DNA of 14,895 nucleotides, taken from contig JAEZVM010000205.1 in NCBI GenBank assembly GCA_023420795.1, forward strand, positions 1 through 14,895. Reading direction: 5' to 3'. The notes under the pieces were generated by a model. It searched no databases, had not been told where the DNA came from, and saw nothing but the letters and a program-made list of their open reading frames with translations. This stretch comes from Pseudomonadota bacterium (GTDB lineage Bacteria; Pseudomonadota; Gammaproteobacteria; Burkholderiales; Burkholderiaceae_D). The translations under genes were made by a program, and so were the position numbers. Below are positions 1-7,203 of the stretch, one piece after another; position 1 is the first letter of the stretch, and each line of letters begins with the position of its first letter.

Positions 1-188
1 TTTTCTGCTTTAAATGGAAGGCGTTTGGGCTGTAAATCTCACGCCAAGAACGAGGAATTGTTGTTTGGAATGTAAGTTGACTTGTGTGGCTCTTGTTGCG
101 CTGATGCCGGTTGCAGTCGCTTTCTGACCCTCAACTGCTTGAGATAGTTTGTTCTAAAATATCGGGCTACACTTCAATTTTGTCCACT
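1..188. other. non-coding leader upstream of xseB
   Basis: I see no convincing gene here. The stretch is T/G-rich on the plus strand and less GC-rich than the genes beside it. An open frame runs through its right end from a TTG at 111, but it lacks family homology before residue 27 and is better read as untranslated leader of xseB. The left part could be the promoter region of a divergent gene lying outside the window, which cannot be verified from this sequence. Confidence 0.5.
155..160 (+). promoter_or_regulatory. candidate -10 box for the xseB-ispA-dxs-folE2 operon
   Basis: TAAAAT matches the sigma-70 -10 consensus at five of six positions and lies 28 bases before the xseB ATG, in an AT-richer pocket. 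No good -35 hexamer sits 16-18 bases upstream. A TTGACT at 77-82 resembles a -35 but is much too far away. It is a plausible main promoter of the four-gene operon, on weak evidence. Confidence 0.3.
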
Positions 189-443
189 ATGTCAAAGAAA
201 TCAACGCCTGACGGGCAGCCTGCGTCTTTTGAAGACGCGATGGCGGAGCTGGAAAAGCTGGTCGCCCAGATGGAGGCGGGGGAGTTGCCGTTGGAAGCGT
301 CGGTTGCCGCGTACAAGCGCGGCTCGGAGCTGGTCAAGTTCTGCGCCGGACAGCTCGACAAGGTTGATAGCCAGGTCAAGGTGCTTGAAGGCGACATGCT
401 CAAGCCCTTCGCCGCCGATGCAGCGTCTGAGGCGGACGAATGA
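189..443 (+). CDS. xseB: exodeoxyribonuclease VII small subunit
   Basis: This is the small subunit of exonuclease VII, which with several copies per large subunit (XseA) degrades single-stranded DNA in the cytoplasm. The product is 84 residues, typical of the family (about 80). It shows the family core at residues 14-68: FEDAMAELEKLV, then GELPLEASVAAYKRG, then a C-terminal helix with a conserved Cys near KFCAGQLDKV. The charged tail after about residue 70 is variable in the family. I chose the ATG at 189 over an in-frame TTG at 111 because the extra 26 residues have no family likeness and would span the candidate -10 box. No strong Shine-Dalgarno is visible. Its TGA overlaps the ispA ATG by four bases (ATGA), so the two are translationally coupled. 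xseA is not in the window. Confidence 0.93.
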   Translation: MSKKSTPDGQPASFEDAMAELEKLVAQMEAGELPLEASVAAYKRGSELVKFCAGQLDKVDSQVKVLEGDMLKPFAADAASEADE

Positions 444-1339
444 CAGTATCTCAAACGTTCGGCGACTGGACGAAAGGCGTCCAGTCGAGCATCGAGACAG
501 CATTGGATTCTTTCCTGCCGGCGGAAACGACCTTGCCGGCGCACCTGCATCAGGCGATGCGCTATGCGGCGCTGGACGGCGGCAAGCGCGTTCGACCCTT
601 GCTCGTTTACGCGGCTGGCGACCTGTTCGCCGCTAACACTGCAACTTTGGCTCGTGCAGCGGCGGCCCTTGAAATGATTCATGTGTACTCGCTGGTGCAT
701 GACGATATGCCCTGCATGGACGACGACGCACTTCGTCGCGGCAAGCCGACGGTGCATGTCAGGTACGACGAACCCACGGCGCTGCTGGTTGGCGATGCGT
801 TGCAGTCGCAGGCATTCCTGGTGCTGTCGGAAGACAGGGAGCTGAACGAACCTGCCCGGCTGCTGGCGATGATCCGCCTGCTGGCACAGGCGGCTGGATC
901 AGTGGGCATGTGCGGCGGCCAGGCGATTGATCTGGCAAGCGTGGGCATAGCCTTGTCGCAGGAGGAGCTGGAACAGATGCATCGCTTGAAGACCGGTGCC
1001 CTGCTGCGCGCTTCGGTGCTGCTGGGCGCGATGAGTGGCAAGTCGCTCGCGCCTGACGAGATGCAGGCGCTGGATGCGTATGCTGGCGCAATCGGCCTGG
1101 CTTTTCAGGTGGTCGATGACGTGCTTGATGCAACGGCGGATTCCGCCACCCTCGGCAAGACCGCCGGCAAGGATGCGGCGGACAACAAGCCGACTTATGT
1201 ATCGATACTCGGGCTGGAACAGTCGCGGGCACTGGCGGAAAAACTGCGGAATGATGCGCATGATGCGCTCATCCCCTTTGGAGACAAGGCACGGCGTCTG
1301 CGGGAGATCGCGGACCTGATCGTGCAACGGAAGGCTTAG
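440..1339 (+). CDS. ispA: farnesyl diphosphate synthase (short-chain polyprenyl synthase)
   Basis: This cytoplasmic, Mg-dependent enzyme condenses DMAPP/GPP with IPP to give farnesyl diphosphate, the precursor of quinone side chains and undecaprenyl phosphate. The product is 299 residues, the usual bacterial length. Visible motifs are GGKRVRP at 47-53 (pyrophosphate binding), the first Asp-rich motif DDMPCMDDD at 88-96 with the four-residue insert typical of bacterial FPP synthases, and the second Asp-rich motif DDVLD at 226-230. Tyr83, five residues before the first motif, is the aromatic residue that limits chain length to C15 in this class, which favours FPP over GGPP. A GAGG ribosome-binding site at 429-432 lies within the end of xseB. 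dxs begins one base after the stop, so xseB-ispA-dxs are surely one transcript. Confidence 0.96.
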   Translation: MTVSQTFGDWTKGVQSSIETALDSFLPAETTLPAHLHQAMRYAALDGGKRVRPLLVYAAGDLFAANTATLARAAAALEMIHVYSLVHDDMPCMDDDALRRGKPTVHVRYDEPTALLVGDALQSQAFLVLSEDRELNEPARLLAMIRLLAQAAGSVGMCGGQAIDLASVGIALSQEELEQMHRLKTGALLRASVLLGAMSGKSLAPDEMQALDAYAGAIGLAFQVVDDVLDATADSATLGKTAGKDAADNKPTYVSILGLEQSRALAEKLRNDAHDALIPFGDKARRLREIADLIVQRKA

Positions 1340-1340
1340 T

Positions 1341-3209
1341 ATGGATTTGCTGAACAAGATCAATGACCCGGCGGACCTGCGCAAGCTGTCGCGCACGCAG
1401 CTGAAGCCGCTGGCGGACGAACTGCGCGCGTTCCTGCTCGACTCCGTCTCCAAGACCGGCGGCCACCTGTCGTCCAATCTCGGCACGGTGGAGCTGACGA
1501 TCGCGCTGCACTACGTGTTCAATACGCCGGACGATCGCATCGTCTGGGATGTCGGCCACCAGACCTATCCGCACAAGATCCTCACCGGGCGGCGCGACCG
1601 CATGCATACGCTGCGGCAGCTGAACGGCATCTCCGGCTTCCCGCGCCGCGACGAGAGCGGGTACGACACCTTCGGCACCGCGCATTCCTCGACCTCGATT
1701 TCCGCCGCGCTCGGCATGGCGCTGGCGGCGAAGACCAAGGGTGAGAACCGCCATGCGATCGCGGTGATCGGTGACGGCGCGATGACCGCCGGCATGGCTT
1801 TCGAGGCGTTGAACAATGCCGGTGTCTATGAGGACATCAACCTGCTGGTGATCCTGAACGACAACGACATGTCGATTTCGCCGCCGGTCGGTGCGCTCAA
1901 TCGCTACTTGGCGCGACTGATGTCCGGCCAGTTCTATGCGGCCGCGAAGAATGTTGGCAAGTCGGTGCTGCCCGCGCCGATGCTGGAACTGGCAAGGCGC
2001 TTCGAGGAGCATGCGAAGGGCATGATGGTGCCGGCCACGATGTTCGAGGAATTCGGCTTCAACTACATCGGTCCGATCGACGGTCATGATCTCGAATCAC
2101 TGATCCCGACGCTGCAGAACCTGAAGCACCTGAAGGGGCCGCAGTTCCTGCATGTGGTAACGAAGAAGGGGCAGGGCTACAAGCTCGCCGAGGCCGACCC
2201 GGTTCTGTATCACGGACCGGGTAAGTTTAACCCGGCCGAAGGCATCAAGCCCGCTGCCGCCAGCAAGATCACCTACACGCAGGTATTCGGCGACTGGCTG
2301 TGCGACATGGCCGCGCAGGAGCAGCGTCTGATCGGCATCACCCCGGCGATGCGCGAAGGCTCCGGCATGGTCGAGTTCGAGCGGCGCTTCCCGGGCCGGT
2401 ATTACGATGTGGGTATTGCCGAACAGCACGCGGTCACCTTTGCCGCCGGTCTGGCATGCGAAGGTTTGAAGCCGGTGGTCGCCATTTATTCCACGTTCCT
2501 GCAGCGCGCGTACGATCAGTTGATTCATGATGTTGCACTGCAAAATCTCGATGTGACGTTCGCGCTCGATCGTTCCGGACTAGTGGGGGCGGACGGCGCG
2601 ACGCATGCGGGCAACTATGACATTGCCTATCTGCGTTGCATTCCCAACATGGTGGTCATGGCGGCTTCCGATGAGAACGAGTGCCGTCAGATGCTCTCCA
2701 CGGCTTTCCAATATAATGGCCCTGCGGCAGTACGTTACCCGCGTGGCTCCGGCATCGGAGTCCTGCCTGCCAAGGATTTGCAGACGATCCCGCTCGGCAA
2801 GGGGGAGATCCGGCGTGAAGGCCAGGGCGTTGCGATTCTGGCATTCGGTACCATGCTGGCGCCGAGTCTGGCGGCAGCGGATGAGCTGAATGCGACGGTA
2901 GCTAACATGCGCTTCATCAAACCGCTGGACGTCGAACTGGTCAGGCAGCTGGCGCAGACGCATGATGCACTGGTGACTGTGGAAGAAGGTTGCGTGATGG
3001 GTGGCGCCGGTTCCGCGGTTGCGGAAGCGCTGGCCGAAGCAGACATTGTGAAGCCGATATTGCATCTGGGCCTGCCGGACAAATTTATCGATCATGGCGA
3101 CGCCGCGCAGCTGCTCGCGACATGCGGACTGGATGGCAAGGGCATTGCCGCCGCGATCAGGAAGCGATTCGACAAGGGCGAGCCGCGCCTGGTTGTCAAC
3201 AATCAATGA
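1341..3209 (+). CDS. dxs: 1-deoxy-D-xylulose-5-phosphate synthase
   Basis: Dxs joins pyruvate and glyceraldehyde 3-phosphate, with release of CO2, to form DXP. This is the first and rate-controlling step of the MEP isoprenoid pathway, and DXP also feeds thiamine and pyridoxal synthesis. The 622-residue product has the full three-domain transketolase-like layout. The thiamine diphosphate motif runs from GDGAMTAG (144-151) to LNDNDMSIS (172-180). The substrate and cofactor histidine lies in GGHLSSNLG (His42), the linker carries YIGPIDGHD (242-250), and the catalytic glutamate is Glu361 in GIAEQHAVTFAAG. The motif usually written DRAG reads DRSG here (410-413), a conservative change. The ribosome-binding site GGAAGG (1329-1334) is inside ispA. 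The gene shares the operon with ispA, placing entry step and prenyl chain elongation under one control. Confidence 0.98.
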   Translation: MDLLNKINDPADLRKLSRTQLKPLADELRAFLLDSVSKTGGHLSSNLGTVELTIALHYVFNTPDDRIVWDVGHQTYPHKILTGRRDRMHTLRQLNGISGFPRRDESGYDTFGTAHSSTSISAALGMALAAKTKGENRHAIAVIGDGAMTAGMAFEALNNAGVYEDINLLVILNDNDMSISPPVGALNRYLARLMSGQFYAAAKNVGKSVLPAPMLELARRFEEHAKGMMVPATMFEEFGFNYIGPIDGHDLESLIPTLQNLKHLKGPQFLHVVTKKGQGYKLAEADPVLYHGPGKFNPAEGIKPAAASKITYTQVFGDWLCDMAAQEQRLIGITPAMREGSGMVEFERRFPGRYYDVGIAEQHAVTFAAGLACEGLKPVVAIYSTFLQRAYDQLIHDVALQNLDVTFALDRSGLVGADGATHAGNYDIAYLRCIPNMVVMAASDENECRQMLSTAFQYNGPAAVRYPRGSGIGVLPAKDLQTIPLGKGEIRREGQGVAILAFGTMLAPSLAAADELNATVANMRFIKPLDVELVRQLAQTHDALVTVEEGCVMGGAGSAVAEALAEADIVKPILHLGLPDKFIDHGDAAQLLATCGLDGKGIAAAIRKRFDKGEPRLVVNNQ

Positions 3210-3216
3210 TGTGCAA

Positions 3217-3249
3217 GAGCGGCCCGGCAGCTTCCGATAGTGGCCGCTC
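3217..3249 (+). other. intercistronic stem-loop between dxs and folE2
   Basis: GAGCGGCC at 3217-3224 is perfectly complementary to GGCCGCTC at 3242-3249, giving an 8-bp GC-rich stem around a 17-base loop. No T-run follows, so it is not a classic intrinsic terminator. It lies 8 bases after the dxs stop and 21 bases before the folE2 ATG. It could pause polymerase, protect the 3' end of dxs mRNA, or reduce folE2 expression relative to dxs. The role is inference; the complementarity is seen directly. Confidence 0.5.
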
Positions 3250-3270
3250 CAACCGAATAGGCTTTATGTG

Positions 3271-4077
3271 ATGAACTCACGCGATCTGAATCTCCATACC
3301 ATTCCCGACGTGCAAAGCACGGTCGATACGCGGCGCCTGTCGATCCAGCGCGTCGGAGTGAAGGGCGTGCGTTATCCGATCACGATCAAGACCGCCAGCG
3401 GCACGCAGCCGTCGGTCGGCACCTGGAACATGTATGTGCATCTGCCGCAGGAGCAGAAGGGTACGCACATGTCGCGCTTCATCGCGTTGCTTGAAGGCAA
3501 TCGCGGACCGCTGGATATCAGCAAGTTCGGCGCGCTGCTGCAGAAGATGCTGAAGCTGCTGGAGGCCGATGCCGGTCGCATTGAAGTGTCCTTCCCGTAT
3601 TTCATCAACAAGGTGGCGCCGGTGTCCGGTGTCGAAAGCCTGATGGACTACGAAGTCGGCTTCACCGGCGAAATCAGGAATGGCGAACTGGAAGTTACGC
3701 TCAAGGTGCTGGTGCCGGTGACCAGCCTGTGCCCGTGCTCGAAGAAGATTTCGGCGTACGGCGCGCATAACCAGCGTTCGCATATCACTGTGACGGCCGT
3801 GCTGGCGGATGAACTGCCGGTCGATCAGCTGATTGCGAAGATCGAGGAACAGGCATCCTGCGAACTGTATGGTTTGCTCAAGCGGCCGGATGAAAAATAC
3901 GTGACCGAGCGCGCATACGACAATCCGAAATTCGTCGAAGATCTGGTGCGTGATGTCGCCGGGATGCTGAATGCGGACCGTCGTATCGCTGCCTACACGC
4001 TGGAGGCGGAGAACTTCGAGTCGATTCACAACCATTCGGCCTATGCGCTGATCGAGAACGACAAGCGGGCAAAATAA
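3271..4077 (+). CDS. folE2: GTP cyclohydrolase IB (FolE2 type)
   Basis: FolE2 converts GTP to 7,8-dihydroneopterin triphosphate, the first step of folate (and queuosine) synthesis. It belongs to the type IB family, which is unrelated in sequence to classical FolE and tolerates metals other than zinc. The product is 268 residues from the ATG; a GTG at 3268 in the same frame would add one residue. The family signature is clear at 152-171: TSLCPCSKKIS followed by YGAHNQRSH, with Cys154 the likely metal-binding nucleophile region and His166 near it. An acidic metal-ligand region follows (EEQASCELYGLLKRPDEKYV). The ribosome-binding site is poor. It lies 61 bases after dxs with no terminator between, so it is probably the last gene of the operon. 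No Zur-like operator, known for some folE2 genes, is visible. Confidence 0.95.
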   Translation: MNSRDLNLHTIPDVQSTVDTRRLSIQRVGVKGVRYPITIKTASGTQPSVGTWNMYVHLPQEQKGTHMSRFIALLEGNRGPLDISKFGALLQKMLKLLEADAGRIEVSFPYFINKVAPVSGVESLMDYEVGFTGEIRNGELEVTLKVLVPVTSLCPCSKKISAYGAHNQRSHITVTAVLADELPVDQLIAKIEEQASCELYGLLKRPDEKYVTERAYDNPKFVEDLVRDVAGMLNADRRIAAYTLEAENFESIHNHSAYALIENDKRAK

Positions 4078-4090
4078 GTTTGTCCTGCTC

Positions 4091-4128
4091 AAAAACAAAA
4101 GCGACGCTTCTGCGTCGCTTTTGTTTTT
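4091..4128. terminator. strong bidirectional intrinsic terminator
   Basis: A perfect 17-bp inverted repeat (AAAAACAAAAGCGACGC at 4091-4107, complement at 4112-4128) encloses a 4-base loop TTCT. The GC-rich core GCGACGC/GCGTCGC is flanked by A-rich and T-rich tracts, so it works as an intrinsic terminator read from either side. It sits 13 bases after the folE2 stop and 10 bases beyond the end of the convergent minus-strand gene, serving both. Confidence 0.96.
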
Positions 4129-4138
4129 GGGGAGAGGC

Positions 4139-4699
4139 TCACTCCACGTCGCGCTTGCGATCCTTTTCCCACAACACATCACTGCCGCCAGCATAGCGGT
4201 TCAGTACCCGCGACAGGACAAACAGCAGATCGGACAGCCGGTTCATGTACTGGCGCGGATTGGCATTGATAGTTTCACTGTTGCCCAGCGCGACGATCGA
4301 GCGTTCACCGCGTCGGCAGATCGTGCGGCAGACGTGGGCCAGCGCGGCTGCGCGCGAGCCGGCGGGCAGGATGAAGTCCTTCAGCGGCGGCAGGTCGGCA
4401 TTGTATTTTTCCAGCAGCGTATCGAGCCGGCCGACATGGGTATCGGTGATCAGCGTATAACCCGGGATGCAGAGTTCGCCGCCAAGGTCGAACAAGTCGT
4501 GCTGGATCGAGAACAGTTCCTCGCGCAGCGCGCCGGGCAGGTCTTCACACAGCAGCAGGCCGATGTGGGAGTTGAGCTCGTCCACCTCGCCGATCGCATT
4601 GATGCGCAGGCTGTCCTTGCCGACGCGGCTGCCGTCGCCAAGACCGGTGGTGCCGTTGTCGCCGGTACGGGTGGCGATTTTCGAAAGTCGGTTGCCCAT
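4139..4699 (-). CDS. PduO-type ATP:cob(I)alamin adenosyltransferase
   Basis: This enzyme transfers the adenosyl group of ATP to cob(I)alamin, making coenzyme B12 for enzymes such as methylmalonyl-CoA mutase. The 186-residue product matches the compact PduO/MMAB family. The N-terminal ATP-binding loop is TRTGDNGTTGLGDG (10-23). EVDELNS is at 38-44, FILPAGS at 109-115, the conserved basic patch RTICRRGER at 125-133, and YMNRLSDLLF at 151-160. I chose the ATG at 4699 because the family begins a few residues before TRTGD; an upstream in-frame start at 4834 would add 45 unrelated residues running through the intergenic space into the divergent gene. It stands alone, convergent to folE2 and divergent from the flavoprotein gene. 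No cobalamin riboswitch fits in the 119-base gap upstream. Confidence 0.94.
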   Translation of the reverse strand: MGNRLSKIATRTGDNGTTGLGDGSRVGKDSLRINAIGEVDELNSHIGLLLCEDLPGALREELFSIQHDLFDLGGELCIPGYTLITDTHVGRLDTLLEKYNADLPPLKDFILPAGSRAAALAHVCRTICRRGERSIVALGNSETINANPRQYMNRLSDLLFVLSRVLNRYAGGSDVLWEKDRKRDVE

Positions 4700-4753
4700 G
4701 GTCGTCTGTCCACAATGAGGAAAGGGCTCAGGATACGGCAAAACCGGCGCATA

Positions 4754-4772
4754 TGCTGTCGTTCCGACAGCA
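4754..4772. promoter_or_regulatory. 19-bp perfect palindrome in divergent intergenic region, candidate operator
   Basis: TGCTGTCG at 4754-4761 is the exact reverse complement of CGACAGCA at 4765-4772, separated by TTC. It sits between the divergent adenosyltransferase and D-lactate dehydrogenase-like genes, about 20 bases upstream of a TAGAAT box. That position is typical for a regulator binding next to the -35 region. A hairpin in a leader RNA is the alternative. No protein can be assigned from the sequence. Confidence 0.5.
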
Positions 4773-4792
4773 ATCTTTGCGTGCACGGAGAG

Positions 4793-4798
4793 TAGAAT
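4793..4798 (+). promoter_or_regulatory. candidate -10 box for the D-lactate dehydrogenase-like gene
   Basis: TAGAAT matches the -10 consensus at five of six positions and lies 21 bases before the chosen start at 4819. No good -35 hexamer is visible at the proper distance; the 19-bp palindrome lies there instead, so the promoter may depend on an activator. Confidence 0.35.
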
Positions 4799-4818
4799 CG
4801 GGAAAAACGGAGGCAAGC

Positions 4819-6237
4819 ATGAACCATCCCGCACAGTCGGCCGCGCTGAAAAAGCCCGTTCCCCAAGAATTGCTGGCAGCGCTCGAAGCGATCTTCGAGG
4901 ATCGTCTTTCCACCTCGCAGGCGATCCGCGAGCATCACGGCCGTGACGAATCCTCGTACGACCCGATGCTGCCCGATGCAGTCGTGTTTGCGCAAACCAC
5001 CGAGGAAGTTGCCGAGGCGGTCAAGCTGTGCGGCAGCCATGATGTTCCGATCATTCCCTATGGCACCGGCACTTCTCTCGAAGGTCATGTGCTGGCCTTG
5101 TGCGGCGGCATCACCATCGATCTGTCGCAGATGAACCGGGTGCTGGCGGTGCATGAGGAAGACCAGACCGCGACGGTGCAGGCCGGCGTCACGCGCAAGC
5201 AGTTGAACCAGGAAATCCGCGACTCCGGCCTGTTTTTCCCGATCGACCCCGGCGCCGATGCGTCGCTGGGCGGAATGGCGGCTACCCGTGCATCCGGCAC
5301 CAATGCGGTGCGTTACGGCAGCATGCGCGAAAACACGCTGGCGCTGACCGTCGTCACTGCCGACGGGCACATCATCAAGACTGGCACGCGCGCGCGAAAG
5401 TCGTCAGCCGGCTACGACCTCACGCGCATCTTCGTGGGCAGCGAAGGCACGCTTGGCATCATCACGGAAGTGACGGTCCGGCTGTATCCGCAGCCGGAGG
5501 CGGTGTCGGCTGCGGTTTGCTCATTCCCGGGCACCGCCGAGGCGGTCAACACTGTGATCCGCACCATCCAGATGGGAGTGCCGGTTGCGCGCGTCGAATT
5601 CCTCGACGAGAGTGGCGTAAAGGCGATCAATGCGCACAATGTGAACGCAGGGTTGAACCTGCCGGAAAAGCCGCTGCTGCTGTTCGAATTCCACGGCAGC
5701 GAACGCAGCGTCGAGGAACAGGCAAAAACGGTGCAGGAGATCGCGGCGGAGCTTGGTGCGAGCGGCTTCGAATGGGCGACCCGCCCCGAGGAGCGCACGC
5801 GGCTGTGGACCGCGCGCCACAATGCCTTCTTCGCAATGCTGCAGATGCGCCCCGGCGCCCGTGCTATCACGACCGATTGTTGCGTGCCGATTTCACGGCT
5901 GGCCGAATGCATTCTCGACACGCAGGCAGACTGTGAAAAGAATGACATGGTCTATTCGATCATCGGCCATGTCGGCGACGGCAACTTCCATGTGGTCATG
6001 ATGGTCGATCCGGAAGATCCGGCCGAGGTTGCCAAAGCCGAAGGCGTGAATGCCCGCATGGTCGCGCGAGCGATCTCGATGGACGGCACCTGCACCGGCG
6101 AACATGGCGTGGGCCTGCACAAGATGGATTTTCTGGTGCAGGAGCATGGCGAGGATGCGATCGAGACAATGCGCGTGCTGAAGCGTGCATTTGATCCCAA
6201 GAACATCTTGAACCCCGGTAAAATCCTGAAACTGTAG
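4819..6237 (+). CDS. FAD-linked oxidase, D-lactate dehydrogenase (cytochrome) type
   Basis: This is a flavoprotein of the FAD_binding_4 plus FAD-oxidase_C family. It probably oxidises D-lactate (or another D-2-hydroxy acid) to the keto acid and passes electrons to the respiratory chain. The 472-residue product has a PP-loop FAD site IIPYGTGTSLEGH (78-90). FVGSEGTLGIITEV (205-218) marks the second half of the FAD domain. The C-terminal catalytic region carries GHVGDGNFH (383-391) and CTGEHGVG (425-432), ending with NPGKIL. GTGTSLEGH is characteristic of the mitochondrial LDHD/DLD1 group rather than GlcD, which has GAGTGLSGG. I chose the ATG at 4819 for its GGAGG ribosome-binding site (4809-4813); an upstream in-frame start at 4753 would cross the palindrome and promoter. 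Substrate is inferred from family and neighbours. No signal peptide is seen. Confidence 0.88.
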   Translation: MNHPAQSAALKKPVPQELLAALEAIFEDRLSTSQAIREHHGRDESSYDPMLPDAVVFAQTTEEVAEAVKLCGSHDVPIIPYGTGTSLEGHVLALCGGITIDLSQMNRVLAVHEEDQTATVQAGVTRKQLNQEIRDSGLFFPIDPGADASLGGMAATRASGTNAVRYGSMRENTLALTVVTADGHIIKTGTRARKSSAGYDLTRIFVGSEGTLGIITEVTVRLYPQPEAVSAAVCSFPGTAEAVNTVIRTIQMGVPVARVEFLDESGVKAINAHNVNAGLNLPEKPLLLFEFHGSERSVEEQAKTVQEIAAELGASGFEWATRPEERTRLWTARHNAFFAMLQMRPGARAITTDCCVPISRLAECILDTQADCEKNDMVYSIIGHVGDGNFHVVMMVDPEDPAEVAKAEGVNARMVARAISMDGTCTGEHGVGLHKMDFLVQEHGEDAIETMRVLKRAFDPKNILNPGKILKL

Positions 6238-6259
6238 TTCCAGAAGACTCCCCCTGAAT

Positions 6260-7150
6260 ATGGCCATACGCCTGCCCCCGGTTCACGCCCTGTCCGCCTT
6301 CGAGGCTGCCGCCCGTCTCGGGTCCTTCGCGGTTGCCGCCGAAGAGTTGTGCATCACGCCTTCGGCGCTGTCGCACAGGATTCGGCTGCTGGAGGATTTC
6401 GTCGGCGAGCGGCTGTTCCTGCGGGATGGGCGCACTGTCACGCTGTCCGAATTCGGCCGCCGCTATCTGGATGTGGTGCGGGCCGCATTGCGCACGCTGA
6501 CTGACTTTCCGCTGCCGCACAGGAGTGCGCCGGCGCAGCCGCGTATCAAGGTCACGGTACCGCCGACATTTGCGCGCTGCCTGCTGGTGCCGCGCCTCGC
6601 GGATTTCACCGCCGCGCATCCGGACATCGTGGTCGAGCTGTTCCTGTCAGTGCCCTTGTACGACTTGAGCCTGTCGGAAAGTGATGTCGAGGTGCGTTTC
6701 GGCGCCGGCAAATATCCGGATTTGGTGACGGAAAAGCTGTACGAGGAACCGACCTTCGCGGTCGCCAGTCCGCAGTACCTGGAAAAGATCGGTGGACTGA
6801 AGACCCCGGCCGACCTGCAGAAGGCGACGCTGCTGCGCTCCGCGCTGGAGCCGTGGCAGCCATGGTTCGAAGTGGCCGGCCTTGACTGGCCGGAGCCATC
6901 GACCGGCCTGCGCCTGGATGACTTGGGGCTGCTGCTGGAGGCGGTCCGTTACGGACATGGCGTGGCGCTGACGCGCAAGCATTTCGTGCAGAACCTGATT
7001 GCGACCGGGGAAATCCTTCACCTGTTTGAAGACGTGCAGCTGAAGAATCCGCCGCATGCCTATTACGTCGTGTACGAGCAGCAGGCGCCGGAACGGCCGG
7101 AAGTGATGGCCTTCATCGAATGGCTGCGCTCGACCTTCGGCAAGTTGTAA
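6260..7150 (+). CDS. LysR-family transcriptional regulator, GcvA-like
   Basis: This is a DNA-binding regulator of the LysR type. The 296-residue product begins RLPPVHALSAFEAAARLGSF, the opening typical of the GcvA subgroup. The helix-turn-helix covers about residues 19-41 (SFAVAAEELCITPSALSHRI) and a linker helix runs to about 80. The inducer-binding domain follows from about 95 to the end; it includes the GcvA-like stretch VEVRFGAGKYPDLVTEKL (143-160). It starts 22 bases after the flavoprotein gene in the same direction, without a clear ribosome-binding site or terminator between, so the two are probably cotranscribed. It lies just before glcD, whose upstream gap carries two dyads suited to a LysR protein. 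E. coli glc genes are controlled by GlcC (GntR family), so a LysR regulator here would be a different arrangement. Ligand unknown; glycolate or D-lactate are guesses. Confidence 0.9.
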   Translation: MAIRLPPVHALSAFEAAARLGSFAVAAEELCITPSALSHRIRLLEDFVGERLFLRDGRTVTLSEFGRRYLDVVRAALRTLTDFPLPHRSAPAQPRIKVTVPPTFARCLLVPRLADFTAAHPDIVVELFLSVPLYDLSLSESDVEVRFGAGKYPDLVTEKLYEEPTFAVASPQYLEKIGGLKTPADLQKATLLRSALEPWQPWFEVAGLDWPEPSTGLRLDDLGLLLEAVRYGHGVALTRKHFVQNLIATGEILHLFEDVQLKNPPHAYYVVYEQQAPERPEVMAFIEWLRSTFGKL

Positions 7151-7180
7151 TCCTTCAACGTCCGCTTTCCGAACCGGCCG

Positions 7181-7199
7181 CGGTGAAAATAATTCACCG
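7181..7199. promoter_or_regulatory. candidate LysR-type operator, distal dyad (T-N11-A)
   Basis: CGGTGAA (7181-7187) and TTCACCG (7193-7199) form a perfect 7-bp dyad around AATAA. The inner TGAA-N5-TTCA satisfies the LysR box T-N11-A exactly (T at 7184, A at 7196). Its centre (7190) is 113 bases before the glcD start and about 77 before the candidate -10 box. A short hairpin ending the regulator transcript is the alternative, but no T-run follows directly. Confidence 0.55.
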
Positions 7200-7203
7200 G
7201 AGC

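Noticed and set aside
111..188. N-terminal extension of xseB from a TTG start
   Set aside because: The 26 extra residues have no XseB likeness, and the region carries an AT-rich promoter-like box; the ATG at 189 gives the usual family length.
1269..2087. 272-codon open frame antisense to ispA/dxs
   Set aside because: It mirrors dxs codons on the other strand, is rich in Arg/His as GC-rich shadows are, and has no recognisable domain.
3210..3270. Zur operator controlling folE2
   Set aside because: Some folE2 genes are zinc-regulated, but the palindrome here is GC-rich and lacks the AT-rich Zur-type pattern; the gene sits within the dxs operon.
4700..4818. Possible cobalamin riboswitch before the adenosyltransferase gene
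   Set aside because: The gap is only 119 bases and shared with a divergent gene; no B12-box-like core or multi-stem layout is visible.
4450..5370. 306-codon minus-strand frame overlapping the adenosyltransferase and flavoprotein genes
   Set aside because: It runs through two well-supported genes and their promoter gap, and its C-terminal part is just the adenosyltransferase in a shifted frame.
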